From positions 372,001 through 436,000 of the forward strand of contig NZ_CP051214.1 in the NCBI RefSeq assembly GCF_012516495.1: a DNA stretch of 64,000 nucleotides, in the 5' to 3' direction. A program made the translations under genes and the position numbers. Positions 41,413 through 53,068 of the stretch are shown here, piece after piece. Position 1 is the first letter of the stretch. Each line of letters opens with the position of its first letter. This stretch comes from Mycoplasma sp. 1654_15. Lineage in GTDB: Bacteria; Bacillota_I; Bacilli_A; Mycoplasmatales; Metamycoplasmataceae. Below the pieces are notes generated by a model, which had not been told where the DNA came from, made no database searches, and saw only the letters and a list, made by a program, of their open reading frames with translations.

Positions 41413-43035
41413 ATGAAATCCAGTTTTTTAAAAAATATAAAAGATGGCTCTAAAATATTATTATTTGAAAAAAAGCTTCATTTTTCTTTATTTTTAGTTA
41501 AAAATATTAATATTGCAATTTGGTCATTACATTTTTATTCATATAATTTTATAATAAATTATTTTTTGAATAAAAATGATAATTTCAATGTTTTTATTGC
41601 TTGATTAGTTGTAGGAATTATGACAGTAATTTTGGCAATTATTTTAAATTGAGTTTCAAATATTTTAGTAGTAAATATAAGAACCAATACATATGCAAAA
41701 TTACAAGAAAAAATTATTTTAAATTTATCACAAAAGTCATATTCATACATTATTGCAAATAGAAGTGAAACAATTTCGCTTTTAAAAAATAATACAGAAA
41801 CTTCAATGACTTTATTGACTTTATTTATGTTTAATATATATGAAGCTTTTGGAAATTTTTTTATAACTATTATTTTTATGCTTGCTATTTCGTATTGATC
41901 AGGTATTTTTATTCTAACATTGTTAATTGCTAGATTAATTATTTTAGTTGTAATCTATAAATGCTCTCCTTATTTACAGAAAAAAATTGATATATTATTA
42001 GAAGAATACAAAATTTCAAATCAGAAGGAATTTAAACACTATACTGTCTTTTATTTATATTATTTTTTCAATAAAATTGATTTGTTTAAAAAAATAATAT
42101 TAAAAAAATTGTCTAATTTTTATTCATTTTTCTTTAAAAATAATTTACAAACTGATTGGTTTGATTCTTTAGGAAATACTTTAGATTTTTCTGCAATTGC
42201 AATATCAATTATAGAATTAGTTGTATTAATATATTATCAATATATTGAAATTGGAGTTTTATTTGCTTTTATAACATATATTACTCGAATAAGTTATTCT
42301 TTTACTCATATTTCCAACTCCGTTGTTGCTTTTAGAGTATATACACCTGTTTTAAATGAAATTTTAGAAAATGCAGGTAGTCAAACAAATTTAATGAGTT
42401 TTAAAGAAAATATTTTATCTATAGAATTAGTAAATATTAACTTTAAATATAACGAAGAATCCTTTATTTTTAAAGACAAATCACTTAAAATAGAAAAAAA
42501 TAAAAAATATGCAATTTTGGGTGATTCTGGATCTGGAAAATCAACATTATTAAAAATAATTTCAGGTTTAGTTACAGATTATGAAGGTCAAATACTACTA
42601 AATAACAAATATGAATTAAAATCAATGATTGCAAATGATATAAGAGAAAAAATTGGATTTATTGATAATAAAAATGTTATTTTTGAAGACACCTTATTAA
42701 ATAATATTGTTCTTTGAGACTCAAAACCAGATCTTGCTAAAGTAGAAAATTTAATGCAACAATTTAAAATTAAAAATATAGATTTAAATACCCAAATAAA
42801 CAAACAAAGTCTTTCCGAAGGTGAAAAACAAAGAATTTCACTTGCAAGGGTTTTTTATCAAGATTTTGAAATAATTTGTTTAGATGAAGCATTAGATAAC
42901 ATAGAAAAAAATTTTAGCAATCAAATTTGAGATTATATTTTAAAGACTAATAATAAAACAATAATAGCTATTAGTCATCATTTTGATCAAAACCAACTAA
43001 ATAAATTTGATAATGTAATTCAAGTGAAAGGTTAA
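41413..43035 (+). CDS. ABC exporter half-transporter 2a
   Basis: 540 residues, paralogue of 1a. Membrane domain of about six segments (to ~residue 310), then Walker A GDSGSGKST, variant signature LSEGEKQRISLAR, Walker B EIICLDEALDNIEK and switch His in AISHHF. It starts two bases after the LanKC-like stop, so the two are almost certainly co-transcribed, which ties this exporter to lanthipeptide export or immunity. No leader peptidase domain is visible. Confidence 0.85.
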
Positions 43036-43036
43036 T

Positions 43037-44659
43037 ATGTCAAGAAGATCTAAACTAATTTTATTTCAATCATGAAATGTATTTTATGTTTTAGAAACAG
43101 TAATTACAAATTTTATTTTTGTTGTTGCACCTTATTATTTATTTGATTTTTTAAGAGAACAAAACATTAATAAAGTAATTTTAACTTTAATTATTTTTAT
43201 ATTATCAAGAGTAATCTGAGGAATTTGTGTAGGATACCATAAAGCTATTTTTTCTGGATTTACTCCACTAATAAAACTTAAAAATGTAGAAAAATTAATT
43301 CAAATATTTGACAAAATAAATCTTAACCAATACAAACAAAAAGGTGATGGATTTTACTTATCAGAAATTAGAAATATTAATTCAGAATTAGTTGAGAAAT
43401 ATTATGCTTCATTATTAAATATCATTTCTAATTCATTATTATTGATAGCTACCTCAGCATTTGGATTTTATCAATCTTGAATTTTAGGAACTATTTTAGT
43501 AATTTCTTTCTTCATTTTTCTTGTTTTTTCTTACTTTATTAAACCTAAATTAGAAAAATATTACGATCAAAAAAATCAAGCTGTAAATGAATTCTATGAA
43601 AAAACAGGAAATATTTTAAATTATCTTCCGGCTATGTATACATTAAATAAAACACAGCAAATTAACCAGCTATTTTCAAATGTAATATGAAAAAACATTA
43701 ATGTTTATAAGTCATTTTTAAAGTACAAAAATTTAGCAAGTTTTGTTTCTTATAACTTAAACAAAATATTACACATTACATTAGGAGCAGCAATTACTAT
43801 ATTTTTTACTATATATTACAAAGATAATGTAGCAAAATTATTATCTAATCTCTCTGTAGTAATTTTTGCAAATATCATTTTTGATGAATTTTATACAGAT
43901 TTAAGTAATTTTACAGACGATTTAATAAATTGACTTCAAGTAAAAAAATCTAAAAATGAAGCTGCTAAAAAACTGAATTCACATTTTGATATTGAATTAT
44001 TAAAAGATAAAATTTTTCCTTCAGATTCAAATGTTTTTGCTATAAAAATAAAGGATTTATCCTTAAAATTAGAAGATAAAACTTTGTATAATAAAATGTC
44101 ATTGAATATAGAAAAAAAACAAAAATATTTGCTAAAAGGTTCAAATGGTTCAGGAAAATCAACGTTAGCAAAAATTTTGTTAGGACTAAATCACAATTAC
44201 GAAGGAAATGTAGAAATTAACAACAAATGTGAAGCAAAATCATTAGATTTTCACTGAGTTAACAAACACTTTAATTACTTAGGAAATAATTTTGATTTAG
44301 TAGAAGGAAGTTTAATTGAAAATATTAGTTTATATGAAGAAAATCCTGATTTAGAAAAAATAGATTGATTAATTAAAACACTCAATTTATCTTCTATTGA
44401 TGCAAGCAAAATTTTAGGTCAAGAAGATGATAATGATGTTTCAACAGGACAGATGCAAAGAATAGCTTTAGCACGAAATTTATACTTTAAAAAAGACATT
44501 TTAATTATAGATGAAGGATTATCAAACATTGACAAAGAAAATTTAGATATCGCTTTAAATTTACTGTTAAATGATAAAAACCTTACTTTAATTTACATTT
44601 CGCATCATAGCAAACTAGAACAAGAACAACTCTTTGATCAAGTTATTAATTTAGATTAA
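43037..44659 (+). CDS. ABC exporter half-transporter 2b
   Basis: 540 residues, paralogue of 1b and probable partner of 2a, with its ATG one base after the 2a stop. Walker A GSNGSGKST, variant signature STGQMQRIALARN, Walker B ILIIDEGLSNID, switch His in YISHHSK. DNA identity with 1b is very high over the last ~170 bases of the nucleotide-binding domain, indicating recent duplication or gene conversion. It ends in a strong terminator. Confidence 0.85.
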
Positions 44660-44705
44660 AACAACAAAAAAATATGAACAGAGCGTTCATATTTTTTTGT
44701 TGTTT
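44659..44705. terminator. Bidirectional terminator between exporter 2b and tkt
   Basis: Perfect 21-base stem (44659-44679 with 44685-44705) and 5-base loop agagc, with A7/T7 blocks in the stem. It separates the accessory region from the minus-strand housekeeping genes. Confidence 0.9.
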
Positions 44706-44713
44706 ATTAGAAA

Positions 44714-46561
44714 CTATTTGTTTACAAATTCCTTAATTTTTTTCACAATTGCTTCTTTTTCAAAGCCAATTTGTTGTAGTATATCTTTTACTGGAGCAGA
44801 AATCCCAAATGTATCAATCCCTATATTTAAGCTAGCATGTTTTGTTCAACCAAATGTAGAAGCTAGCTCAATTGAAATAGATTTAGAAGGATCTCAAATA
44901 GGTGTATTTTGTCAATTAGATAAAGAAATTAAATTAAAATCCAACTCATCTGCTATTTCTTTTGCAAGAGCTAATTCAGAACCTGTAGCTACAATAGCGT
45001 ATTCAGAATTGCTTCTTTTTACAAAATAAGCACCCTTTTTAAATTCTTCTTGATTAGTATTTTTCAAAGATACAATATTTTGTCTAGTTAAAACAATAAC
45101 AGTAGGTACTAATTTTGAATTTACTGCAATTTCATAAGAAGCTTTTACTTCAGTTTCATCAGCAGGACGTAAAACGTGTAAGTTAGGAACAGATCTTAAC
45201 ATAGCTAGTTGCTCAACTGGTTCATGTGTTGGCCCATCTTCTCCGACTTGTACTGAATCGTGAGTGAAAATATAAGTAACTGGAAGTTGCATTAAAGAAG
45301 AAAGTCTTAAAGCAGGTTTTAAATAGTCTGCAAAAACAAAGAAAGTAGAAACAAAAGGCTTAAAGTAAGAATGAAGAGCTAAACCATTAGCTATAGCTGC
45401 CATTGCAAATTCTCTAACTCCAAATAAAATATTTCTTCCTTGTCTGTTTGTAATAGAAAAATTACCATCACCACCTTTAGCTTTAGTAGAACCACTAAGA
45501 TCTGCAGAACCTCCTATTCAAGAAGATAAAGTTTGATTTAAATGTTCAATTACTGCCCCTGAAGAAGCTCTAGTGGCTATATTTTCTTTAATATCAATTT
45601 CAATTTTGTGTTCTTTTTCTGAAGCATCTATTCAATTTTGTAGCTCTTTTGAAATTTTAAAGTTTTTAAATGCTTGCTGAGATCTTTTTACTAAAGTATC
45701 TTCGTATAGTTGTTTTACTTCTAAAGGAAGAGTAAATTCATCATAATTTCAGTCTAAATTTTGTTTTAAAATTTCAATATCTTTGCCAAGTGGAGCTCCA
45801 TGTACTTCAGAAGTTCCTGCTTTTGGTGTGTCTTCTCCAATTATTGTTTTTACTTCTATAAAAGAAGGAAGATCAGATTTTTTGGCTTCAGAAATAGCTT
45901 TATCAATGTCTTCAACTTCGTTTTTAGCAACAAAAATATAGTTAAAACCTAAAGCAGTCATTTTTTGTTTAATATCTTCAGAAAATGTAGCATTTACTTT
46001 AGTGTCTAACTGAATATCATTTGAGTCATATAAAACAATTAACTTATTTAATTTTAGATGTCCAGCTAAAGAAAATGTTTCATTTGCCACACCTTCTTGA
46101 AGATCCCCGTCACCACATAGAACATAAGTATAGTGATTGATCTCAGAAAATTTAGATTCTAAGTGTGCTTGAGCAATCGCCACACCTGTAGCAATTCCTA
46201 TTCCTTGACCTAATGGTCCAGTTGTAGCTTCTACACCCTTTGTATGTCTATATTCAGGATGTCCTGGAGTTTTGGAGTTTAATTGACGAAAATCTTTTAA
46301 ATCGCTTTCTGAAATTAGACCCATCATTCTTAAAAGTGAATACAATAAAGCAGACCCATGACCTACTGATAGTATAAACCTATCTCTGTTTATTCAGTCA
46401 GGGTTTTGAGGATCGAAGTTCATGTGTCTTGTAAATAATGTATGAACAATTTTTGCTGCACTTATAACTATTCCAGGATGTCCTGAATTTGCTTTGTTTA
46501 CTGCTGCAACTCCGTTCATTTTCAAAGTATTTATTGCTAGTTTGTCTATATTTTTATACAT
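44714..46561 (-). CDS. tkt: Transketolase
   Basis: 615 residues. Thiamine-diphosphate enzyme of the pentose-phosphate pathway moving two-carbon units between sugars. N-terminal [34 protein letters not shown], the cofactor motif [13 protein letters not shown], and the central [20 protein letters not shown] with the catalytic Glu region are all conserved. The start at 46561 (MYKNIDKLA) overlaps the end of the upstream small gene. The end is at 44714, beyond a TGA (Trp) at 44912. Confidence 0.96.
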
Positions 46562-46865
46562 ATTTTCTCATTTCTCTATCAAATATTAGGTGTACATTTT
46601 CAGGCTCTATATTAATTAATAACTTTACAGATTCTTTAACTTTTCCTAATATTTTTTTAACAGTAGTTGCATAGTCAAAATTATCTTTTGTGTTCAAAAA
46701 AAGCTTTAGAGTCAAATTTGTAGATTTTAAATTAATATTAATATCTAAATGTTGTACTTCAATTGAATCAATTTTTTTTAAAGCTTTTTTAATTTGTGAA
46801 GCAAATGCTTTTTTGTAAACTAAATATTCTTGATTTAAAGAATAATTTACAACTACAAAATTCAT
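46554..46865 (-). CDS. Small conserved protein between efp and tkt
   Basis: 103 residues, function unknown. It starts MNFVVVNYSLNQEYLVYKKA; a repeated pattern of hydrophobic beta-type segments (LDININLKSTNLTLKLF) and an amphipathic helix suggests a small alpha/beta fold, loosely reminiscent of Asp23/YloU proteins. That resemblance is weak. Its Shine-Dalgarno (gaggag) lies inside the end of efp and its stop overlaps tkt by 8 bases, so the three genes form one operon. Confidence 0.75.
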   Translation of the reverse strand: MNFVVVNYSLNQEYLVYKKAFASQIKKALKKIDSIEVQHLDININLKSTNLTLKLFLNTKDNFDYATTVKKILGKVKESVKLLINIEPENVHLIFDREMRKYV

Positions 46866-46867
46866 TA

Positions 46868-47428
46868 TTAATCTCCTCTTGAAACGTATTTTCCAGTTTC
46901 AGTAGATACAATTATTTTTTCACCTTCTTTAATAAATAAAGGCACATCTAATTCATATCCAGTTTCTACAATAACTTTTTTAGAAGGATTTGAAGAAGTA
47001 TTTCCTTTAACAGCATCATAAGCTGTAGTTACTAGTAGTTCAACTTTTGGTTTTAATTCGATATCAAGTACTTCGTTTTCATATTTTCTAACTAAAACTT
47101 TTGCACCTTCAACTAAAAAATTTACTTCTCATTGAACTTTTTCAAGATCAATACTAATTTGTTCATAATCTGTATCGTTCATTAAAACAATACTTGTTCC
47201 GTCGTTGTATAAGTAAGACATTGTTAATTTTTCAATGTGAGCTTTTTCTACTTTTGTACCACCTGAGTAGGTTTTTAAAGTAATTGCTCCTGTTTTTAGG
47301 TTTTTGACTTTAGCTTTAACATTAGCTTGTCCACGTCCTTGTTTTGAGTGCTGTGATTCAATTACAGCATAAATTTGACCATCATCTTTAAAAGTGATTC
47401 CTGGTTTGAATTCATTTACATTTATCAT
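46868..47428 (-). CDS. efp: Elongation factor P
   Basis: 186 residues, the standard size. Relieves ribosome stalling at polyproline. Three beta domains: INVNEFKPGITFKDDGQIYA, GAITLKTYSGGTKVEKAHIEK, and the end STETGKYVSRGD. The tip of the first-domain loop is SKQGRGQAN, placing Arg32 where many bacteria have a modified Lys. The ATG is preceded by aaagga. First gene of a three-gene minus-strand operon. Confidence 0.96.
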
Positions 47429-47552
47429 TGGTTTTCCTTTGAATTTTTTTATAAATTTAATAAATTTTACTTTATTTTTATAGTATAAAATAAAAATTTT
47501 CTCTGTTTTGTAGTATATAAATTTATATCAGAATTTAAAAAAAATAATAAAT

Positions 47553-47583
47553 TTGTTTACTTTTTTAATTTTTTTTGTAAAAT
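47553..47583 (+). promoter_or_regulatory. Possible promoter of pepF
   Basis: TTGTTT (47553-47558), 19-base spacer, TG plus TAAAAT (47576-47583), about 28 bases upstream of the pepF ATG. The TG-TAAAAT element is the same as in the poly-A promoter at 30045. In the 182-base divergent gap between efp and pepF I see no gene. Confidence 0.4.
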
Positions 47584-47610
47584 TCTAATTATTATTCAAT
47601 TAGGTGCGAT

Positions 47611-49437
47611 ATGAAAACTTATAAAAAATATGAAGATATACCTAAAAAATACAGATTTGATTTAGACTATCTATTAGAAGGTAGTTCTATTGAAGACAAA
47701 CTTTTATCTATGGATTCATACATTCAACAACTAATTGAAAACAAAGATACTCAATTTGATTCAGTTGATAAATTTTTAGAATATAAGAAACTTTCTGAAG
47801 AATTTTCTATTTTTAATAATAAAGTATTTAATTACATAAGTAACAAATTAAATACAAATTTAGTAGAACCACAAATGAATAAATTATTCGGTCAATATAA
47901 ATTTAAAATGAGTAACTTTTACTCAGCATTAGGATCAATTCAAAATTTATTTTTTGCTAAAAAAGATTTAATAATGCAATGAAAAGATGATCAAAGAGTT
48001 GAAAAATACAAATTAGAAATTCAAAGATATCTTGATTTTGAAAAGCACAGATTAGGAAATGAAGTTGAAGAGTACTTAACAAAAACTTCTTTTGGAGACA
48101 TTTCCTTACAGTCTACTTTTGCTGTATTAAATAACTCTGAAACTAAGTTCAAAGATGTAATTTCTTCTTCAAATAAGAAGCATATTTTAACAATTGCTAC
48201 AGTTTCACAGCTATTAAAAAACAAAGATGAATCTATTAGAAAACAAGCTTATAATAATTATTTAGATGGTTATTTAAGACATAAAGAAACATATTCATCA
48301 TTACTATATCAACACATTAAACACAAATCTGTTGAAGCTAAATCTAGAAATTTTAATTCCTTGATTGAATATTCTTTATTTTCAGATCGGATTAGTGTTT
48401 CATTATTAGAAAATTTATTCAAAAGTGTACAAAAACATACAAAAATTTATGATAAATTTAAAAAGGCGCGGAATAAGTTCTTCAAAATTAAGTTTAACAA
48501 ACCTATGAAGGATTGAGATAACAAAGTTTCATTAGTAAAAATTAAAGAAAATTATACTATTGAAGAAGCTCAAAACTTAGTGCTCGAAGCTTTAAAGCCA
48601 ATGGGTAAAGAATATAGCGATATGATTAAAAAATCATTTAACCAACGTTGGGTTGATTATAATAATGTTCCTAATAAAAGAAGTGGCGCGTATTCAATTG
48701 GTGCTTCATACGGTTTAGATAAAAAATATATTTTAATGAATTATGACTTTACTTTTAATTCAGTTTCAACACTAGCACATGAATTAGGTCATTCAATGCA
48801 CTCTTATTATTCAGATACGAGATTACCATATTCACAAGCTAGTTATCCAATATTTTTAGCAGAAATTGCTTCCATTTTTAATGAGTTAATGCTAGTAGAT
48901 AAAGCATTTGAAAATTCAAATAATGATTTAACCAAATTTAAATTATTAGAAGATTCAATTTTGGAATTTTATCAAGTAGTGATTAAACAAACAAAATGAG
49001 CAGAGTTTGAATTTGATATGTATAATTTGATAGATCAAGGTCAACCAATTAACTCATATACTGAAATCGAGAAGGTTTATGCTAATGTAATGAATAAGTA
49101 TGAAAATGAAGAAAATAAAGTAAAAATAGGTAATAAAAGCAATATTTACTCAGTAATTGTTCCTCATTTTTATTATGGTTATTATGTATATAAATATGCT
49201 ATAGGATATATTGTTGCTAATGTATTTTTCCAAAGATATAAACAAGAAGGAAAATCACAATTAGAAAATTACATCAATAAATTCTTATCAGCTGGAGGTT
49301 CTAATTGACCTGCATTAGTATTAAAAGAAGCAGGTATCGACTTAGAAGATCCTAAAATTTATCAACAAGCATTTAGTATACTCGAAGATAATGTAGACAA
49401 ATACATTAAACTAGGTAATAAACTATTTAAAAAATAA
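47611..49437 (+). CDS. pepF: Oligoendopeptidase F (M3B metallopeptidase)
   Basis: 608 residues. Cytosolic zinc peptidase that cuts imported oligopeptides of about 7-17 residues. The zinc motif is HELGHS at 390-395, followed downstream by the Glu of [25 protein letters not shown] and the end [16 protein letters not shown] are family-typical. The N-terminus [20 protein letters not shown] is the normal start. Placed beside oppBCDF, it likely degrades the peptides that system imports. Confidence 0.95.
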
Positions 49438-49496
49438 GTGTTTAATTTCTAACATAAAGAAAATAAATTAATTTTTATAATTACTAGGAAAATATG

Positions 49497-49527
49497 CTAA
49501 TAAAACCTTTATTAGTGAGTTTTTTTA
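49497..49527 (+). terminator. Terminator between pepF and oppB
   Basis: Stem ctaataaa / tttattag with a 3-base loop, followed by tgagttttttt. The oppB ribosome binding site (aaaggaaa) begins 10 bases further on. Confidence 0.7.
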
Positions 49528-49548
49528 TGATTTTACAAAGGAAACAAA

Positions 49549-50661
49549 ATGAAATTAAAAAAATTACAATGAAAATTTAAAAATACAAAATCGAACATCG
49601 AATTTGCTTCAGAAAAAGAAGTAAAATCACTTTCGAATCTACATATTGATAATAACTTAATAAACTTAAATAAGACCCATATTAGGCACAAAACAACATT
49701 TTGAGAAGACTTATTTTCAAAGGATTCATTTATAATAAAATTCTTATGAAAATTATTTAAAATAATTCTTGAATTTATTGTTGTTGCCTGAATAGTAATA
49801 ACTCTTGTGTTTTTCCTAATAAATTCTACTCCAGGTGAATTAGGAATTCTAACTGGATTATCAGAAGCGCAAAAAAAAGCTGAACTTGCAAAATACGGGC
49901 TTGACTTACCGCTAATTCAAAGATATTTTAACTATCTATGACACTTTATTAATTTTGATTTTGGTATTTCAATGACACTGAGACCTAGAGTTGATATTAA
50001 CTCATTTATTTGACAAAGATTTTTAACTTCTTTTTCTGTGGGTATCTTCTCTGTGTTTCTAACAATTGCAATCGGAGTACCACTTGGAATTTTAGTAGGA
50101 AAAAATCCAGGAAAATTTTTAGATAATTTCTCTACTGTAGCAATTGCAGTTTTTTCTTCAATTCCTTCACTTGTTTTTTCTTTAATTTTATTAATCATAG
50201 GAAAAGCAATTAAAGTACCTTATGTTTTTGATGTCCAAGATTTTGCTACATATGTTCTACCCGCCATTGCTCTTTCGATAGGTTCGATAGTTTCATATGT
50301 TAGATATATTAGATACGAATTAAATAATGAACTAAACTCAATGCATGCTAAATTCGCTTATCTAAAAAACTTAACCAGAAACAGATTTGTTTGAACTCAT
50401 GCACTAAAAGCTTCTTTATTTCCAATAGCAACATTTTTCCCTGGAGTAGTTTTAGGTTCATTTGTTGGTTCTGTGTTTGTAGAAAAAATATTCTTAATTT
50501 CAGGATCAGGTGGAATTTTAATTGATGCAATTCAAGCAAAAGACTTTAATATAATTTTATTTTTAGTATCTATTTATTCTTTATTAACTATTATTTCCTA
50601 TACATTAAGAGATATAAGTTATGAATTACTAGACCCAAGAATCAGAAGAAAGGCAAGATAA
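49549..50661 (+). CDS. oppB: Oligopeptide ABC importer permease OppB
   Basis: 370 residues. An N-terminal cytosolic Lys-rich stretch of ~60 residues, then about six membrane segments. FLINSTPGELGILTGLSEA, the PLIQRYFNYLWHFINFDFG block and the coupling region NELNSMHAKFAYLKNLTRN are typical of Opp/Dpp-B permeases. The stop is one base before the oppC start. Provides peptides, essential in organisms that cannot make amino acids. Confidence 0.94.
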
Positions 50662-50662
50662 T

Positions 50663-51633
50663 ATGACTAATACCAAACAAAATTCTATTAGCGAGTATTT
50701 AAGACAAGTTGCAGCACCAAATGCAGTTTTACAACCTTTAGCATATCAGCAATGAAAATTGATGTCTAAAGAAGCAGAAGCATTTGATCAAAACTTTTTC
50801 CAACCTCACCAAAACGCTTTTAAAGACTTTATCAACAGATTTGCTCGTTCATTTGCTGGAGTATTTGGAATTGTAATTATTTTCTTTTTAATTGTATTAG
50901 CAATTATTCTTCCTTTTACTACAGGAGATCCAATTGAAACAAGACCAGATCAAAAAAACTTAAACTATTTTACAGAAGGGTTTATTTTTGGTACAGATAA
51001 CTACGGTCGTGATGTTTGAGCCTTTTTATGACATGGACTTCGTTTTTCTTTAACATTAAGTATTATTGTCGCTATTATTGAAGTTGTTGTTGGAACATTT
51101 TTTGGTGTTTTGATGGGACACTTTACATTGTTTGACAAAATATTTACCTTCATAATCAAGGTAGTTTCAAACGTTCCTACAATTTTGATTTTAATTTTGA
51201 TGACATTAGTTTTAAGACCTTCATTTTGAGTATTAGTTTTTGCATTTAACATCACAGGTTGAATCGGATTAGCTAATCAAGTAAGAGCACAAGTAAAAAG
51301 AGCAAAAAACTTTACATGGGTTTCAGCTTCAAGAGTTTTAGGAACACCAAATAGAAAAATCTTGCTAAACTTTGTGCCATTAATTATTCCATTGTTAATT
51401 ACAAACGTAGTTTTTGTTATACCAGGAACAATTTTAGGAGAAACAGGATTAGCATTTATTGGTCTTTCTTTACAAACGTACCAACATTAGGAAATGCTAT
51501 AAATGATGGTATTCCAATTGTTACTTTATATCCAAGATATGTTTTAATTCCTGCCTTTTTATTAATTCTATTAACATCAGCAGTTCAAATGATTGGTAAC
51601 GCACTTCAAGATTCATTAAGGAGACAAAGATAA
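50663..51633 (+). pseudogene. oppC: Oligopeptide ABC importer permease OppC, one-base frameshift
   Basis: Permease with long N-terminal cytosolic part, then GTDNYGRDVWAFLWHGLRFS, LANQVRAQVKRAKNFTWVSA and ASRVLGTPN. The frame stops at 51488 (TAG), but the family C-terminus continues in the next frame (VPTLGNAINDG, AVQMIGNALQDSLRRQR) to the stop at 51631, overlapping oppD. Adding one A to the A3 run at 51474-51476 gives GLSLQNVPTLGNA and an intact protein of ~323 residues. In an otherwise intact opp operon, this is most likely a sequencing error rather than a real loss. Confidence 0.85.
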
Positions 51634-53045
51634 TGCAACATACAAAAGATTCATCTTCATTAAATCCAATGCTTAATAAAGTAGATTTAAAACTTGAAAA
51701 AAAATTAGAAAAAAATGTTGCTGATTTCGCAAGTAAATATCAATTAATTGAAAAATCTAATGAATCAGAAGAATTAAAAAGTAAAAAAATTAAGTCACTA
51801 ACTGATAAATTTAAATCAAAAGAATTTGCTCTTAAACAAAAAGCTACAAAACAAAAAAGAAGATCTCAAACCCCATTTTTTAAAAGAATTTTTAATCGTT
51901 TTCATTTAGCTTATAACAGAAAACATTTTGATTTTGATTCTTTTGCTAAAAATGTAGAATATCAAAATTTTGCTTCAGGAAAGAAGAAAATTGTAGCAGA
52001 AATTGATAATTTAAGACTTTCATTTACTAATCCAGCAATGCACAATTATCGTTCTTTAGTAATTAGAAATACTTCAATTAAATTTTATGAAGGAGAAATT
52101 CACGCAGTCATTGGAGAATCAGGTTCTGGAAAATCAGTTATTACTTCAACTTTATATGGTCTAACTGGAAATAATGCTGTAATTGAAGAAGGAACAATTA
52201 AATTATTTAACAACGAAGTACAAGATTTTTCTTTTAGAGATTGAGAGTTATCTAACTATCGTGGTAAAGTAATTTCCGCTGTCTTTCAAAACCCTATTTC
52301 TACTTTAAATCCAACTAAAAAAGTAGGAAAACAAATTACAGAAGGAATGTTAATTAATGGAATTGCTAAAACCAAATCAGAAGCAAAACAAAAGGCAATT
52401 GAGTATCTAAAATTAACAAAAATCAACAACCCAGAACATGTTATGGAATTATATCCGCATGAATTATCTGGAGGTATGATCCAACGTGTGGTTATTTCAG
52501 CGATCTTATCACTACAACCTAAAATAATCGTTATGGACGAGCCAACAACTGCTTTAGATACAACCGTTCAAGCGCTTGTTTTAGATATAGTAAGAGATTT
52601 ACAAAAGAAGCTTAAAATCACAATAATTTTCATTACTCACGATTTAGGGGTTGTAGCTTCATTAGCAACTCATATTTCAATTATGTATGCTGGACAAGTA
52701 ATTGAAGAAGGAACAAGAGATGAAATTCTCAACAATCCACAACATCCTTATACTTGGGGATTAATTATGTCAATGCCAGATGTAAATAAAGGAGATAGAC
52801 TTTCAACAATTCGTGGTGTTGTACCTTCTTCTTTAAATGATATAGTAGGTGATGCTTTTGCAGTTAGAAATGATTATGCTCTTGAGCAAGATTTTTATGA
52901 AGAACCAAAATTTTATTATCTTTCAGAAACACATAGAGTTAAATCTGCACTTCTAGATCCAAGAGCACCAAAAGTAACACCACCTAAATTAATAGCTGAA
53001 AAACACGCAAAATGAGCGCAAACTCATCAAAGAAAATTTAACTAA
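51633..53045 (+). CDS. oppD: Oligopeptide importer ATPase OppD
   Basis: 470 residues, against ~330 in most bacteria. A Lys-rich N-terminal extension of ~110 residues precedes the ATPase: EIHAVIGESGSGKSVITSTL (Walker A), VFQNPISTLNPTK (Q-loop), PHELSGGMIQRVVISAIL (signature), KIIVMDEPTTALDTTVQ (Walker B) and IFITHDLG (switch His). The oligopeptide-type C-terminal domain follows, but the usual Cys ligands of an iron-sulfur site are not obvious. ATG overlaps the oppC stop. Confidence 0.94.
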
Positions 53046-53068
53046 TTGCTTTAAAAATAAAGGAAAAT

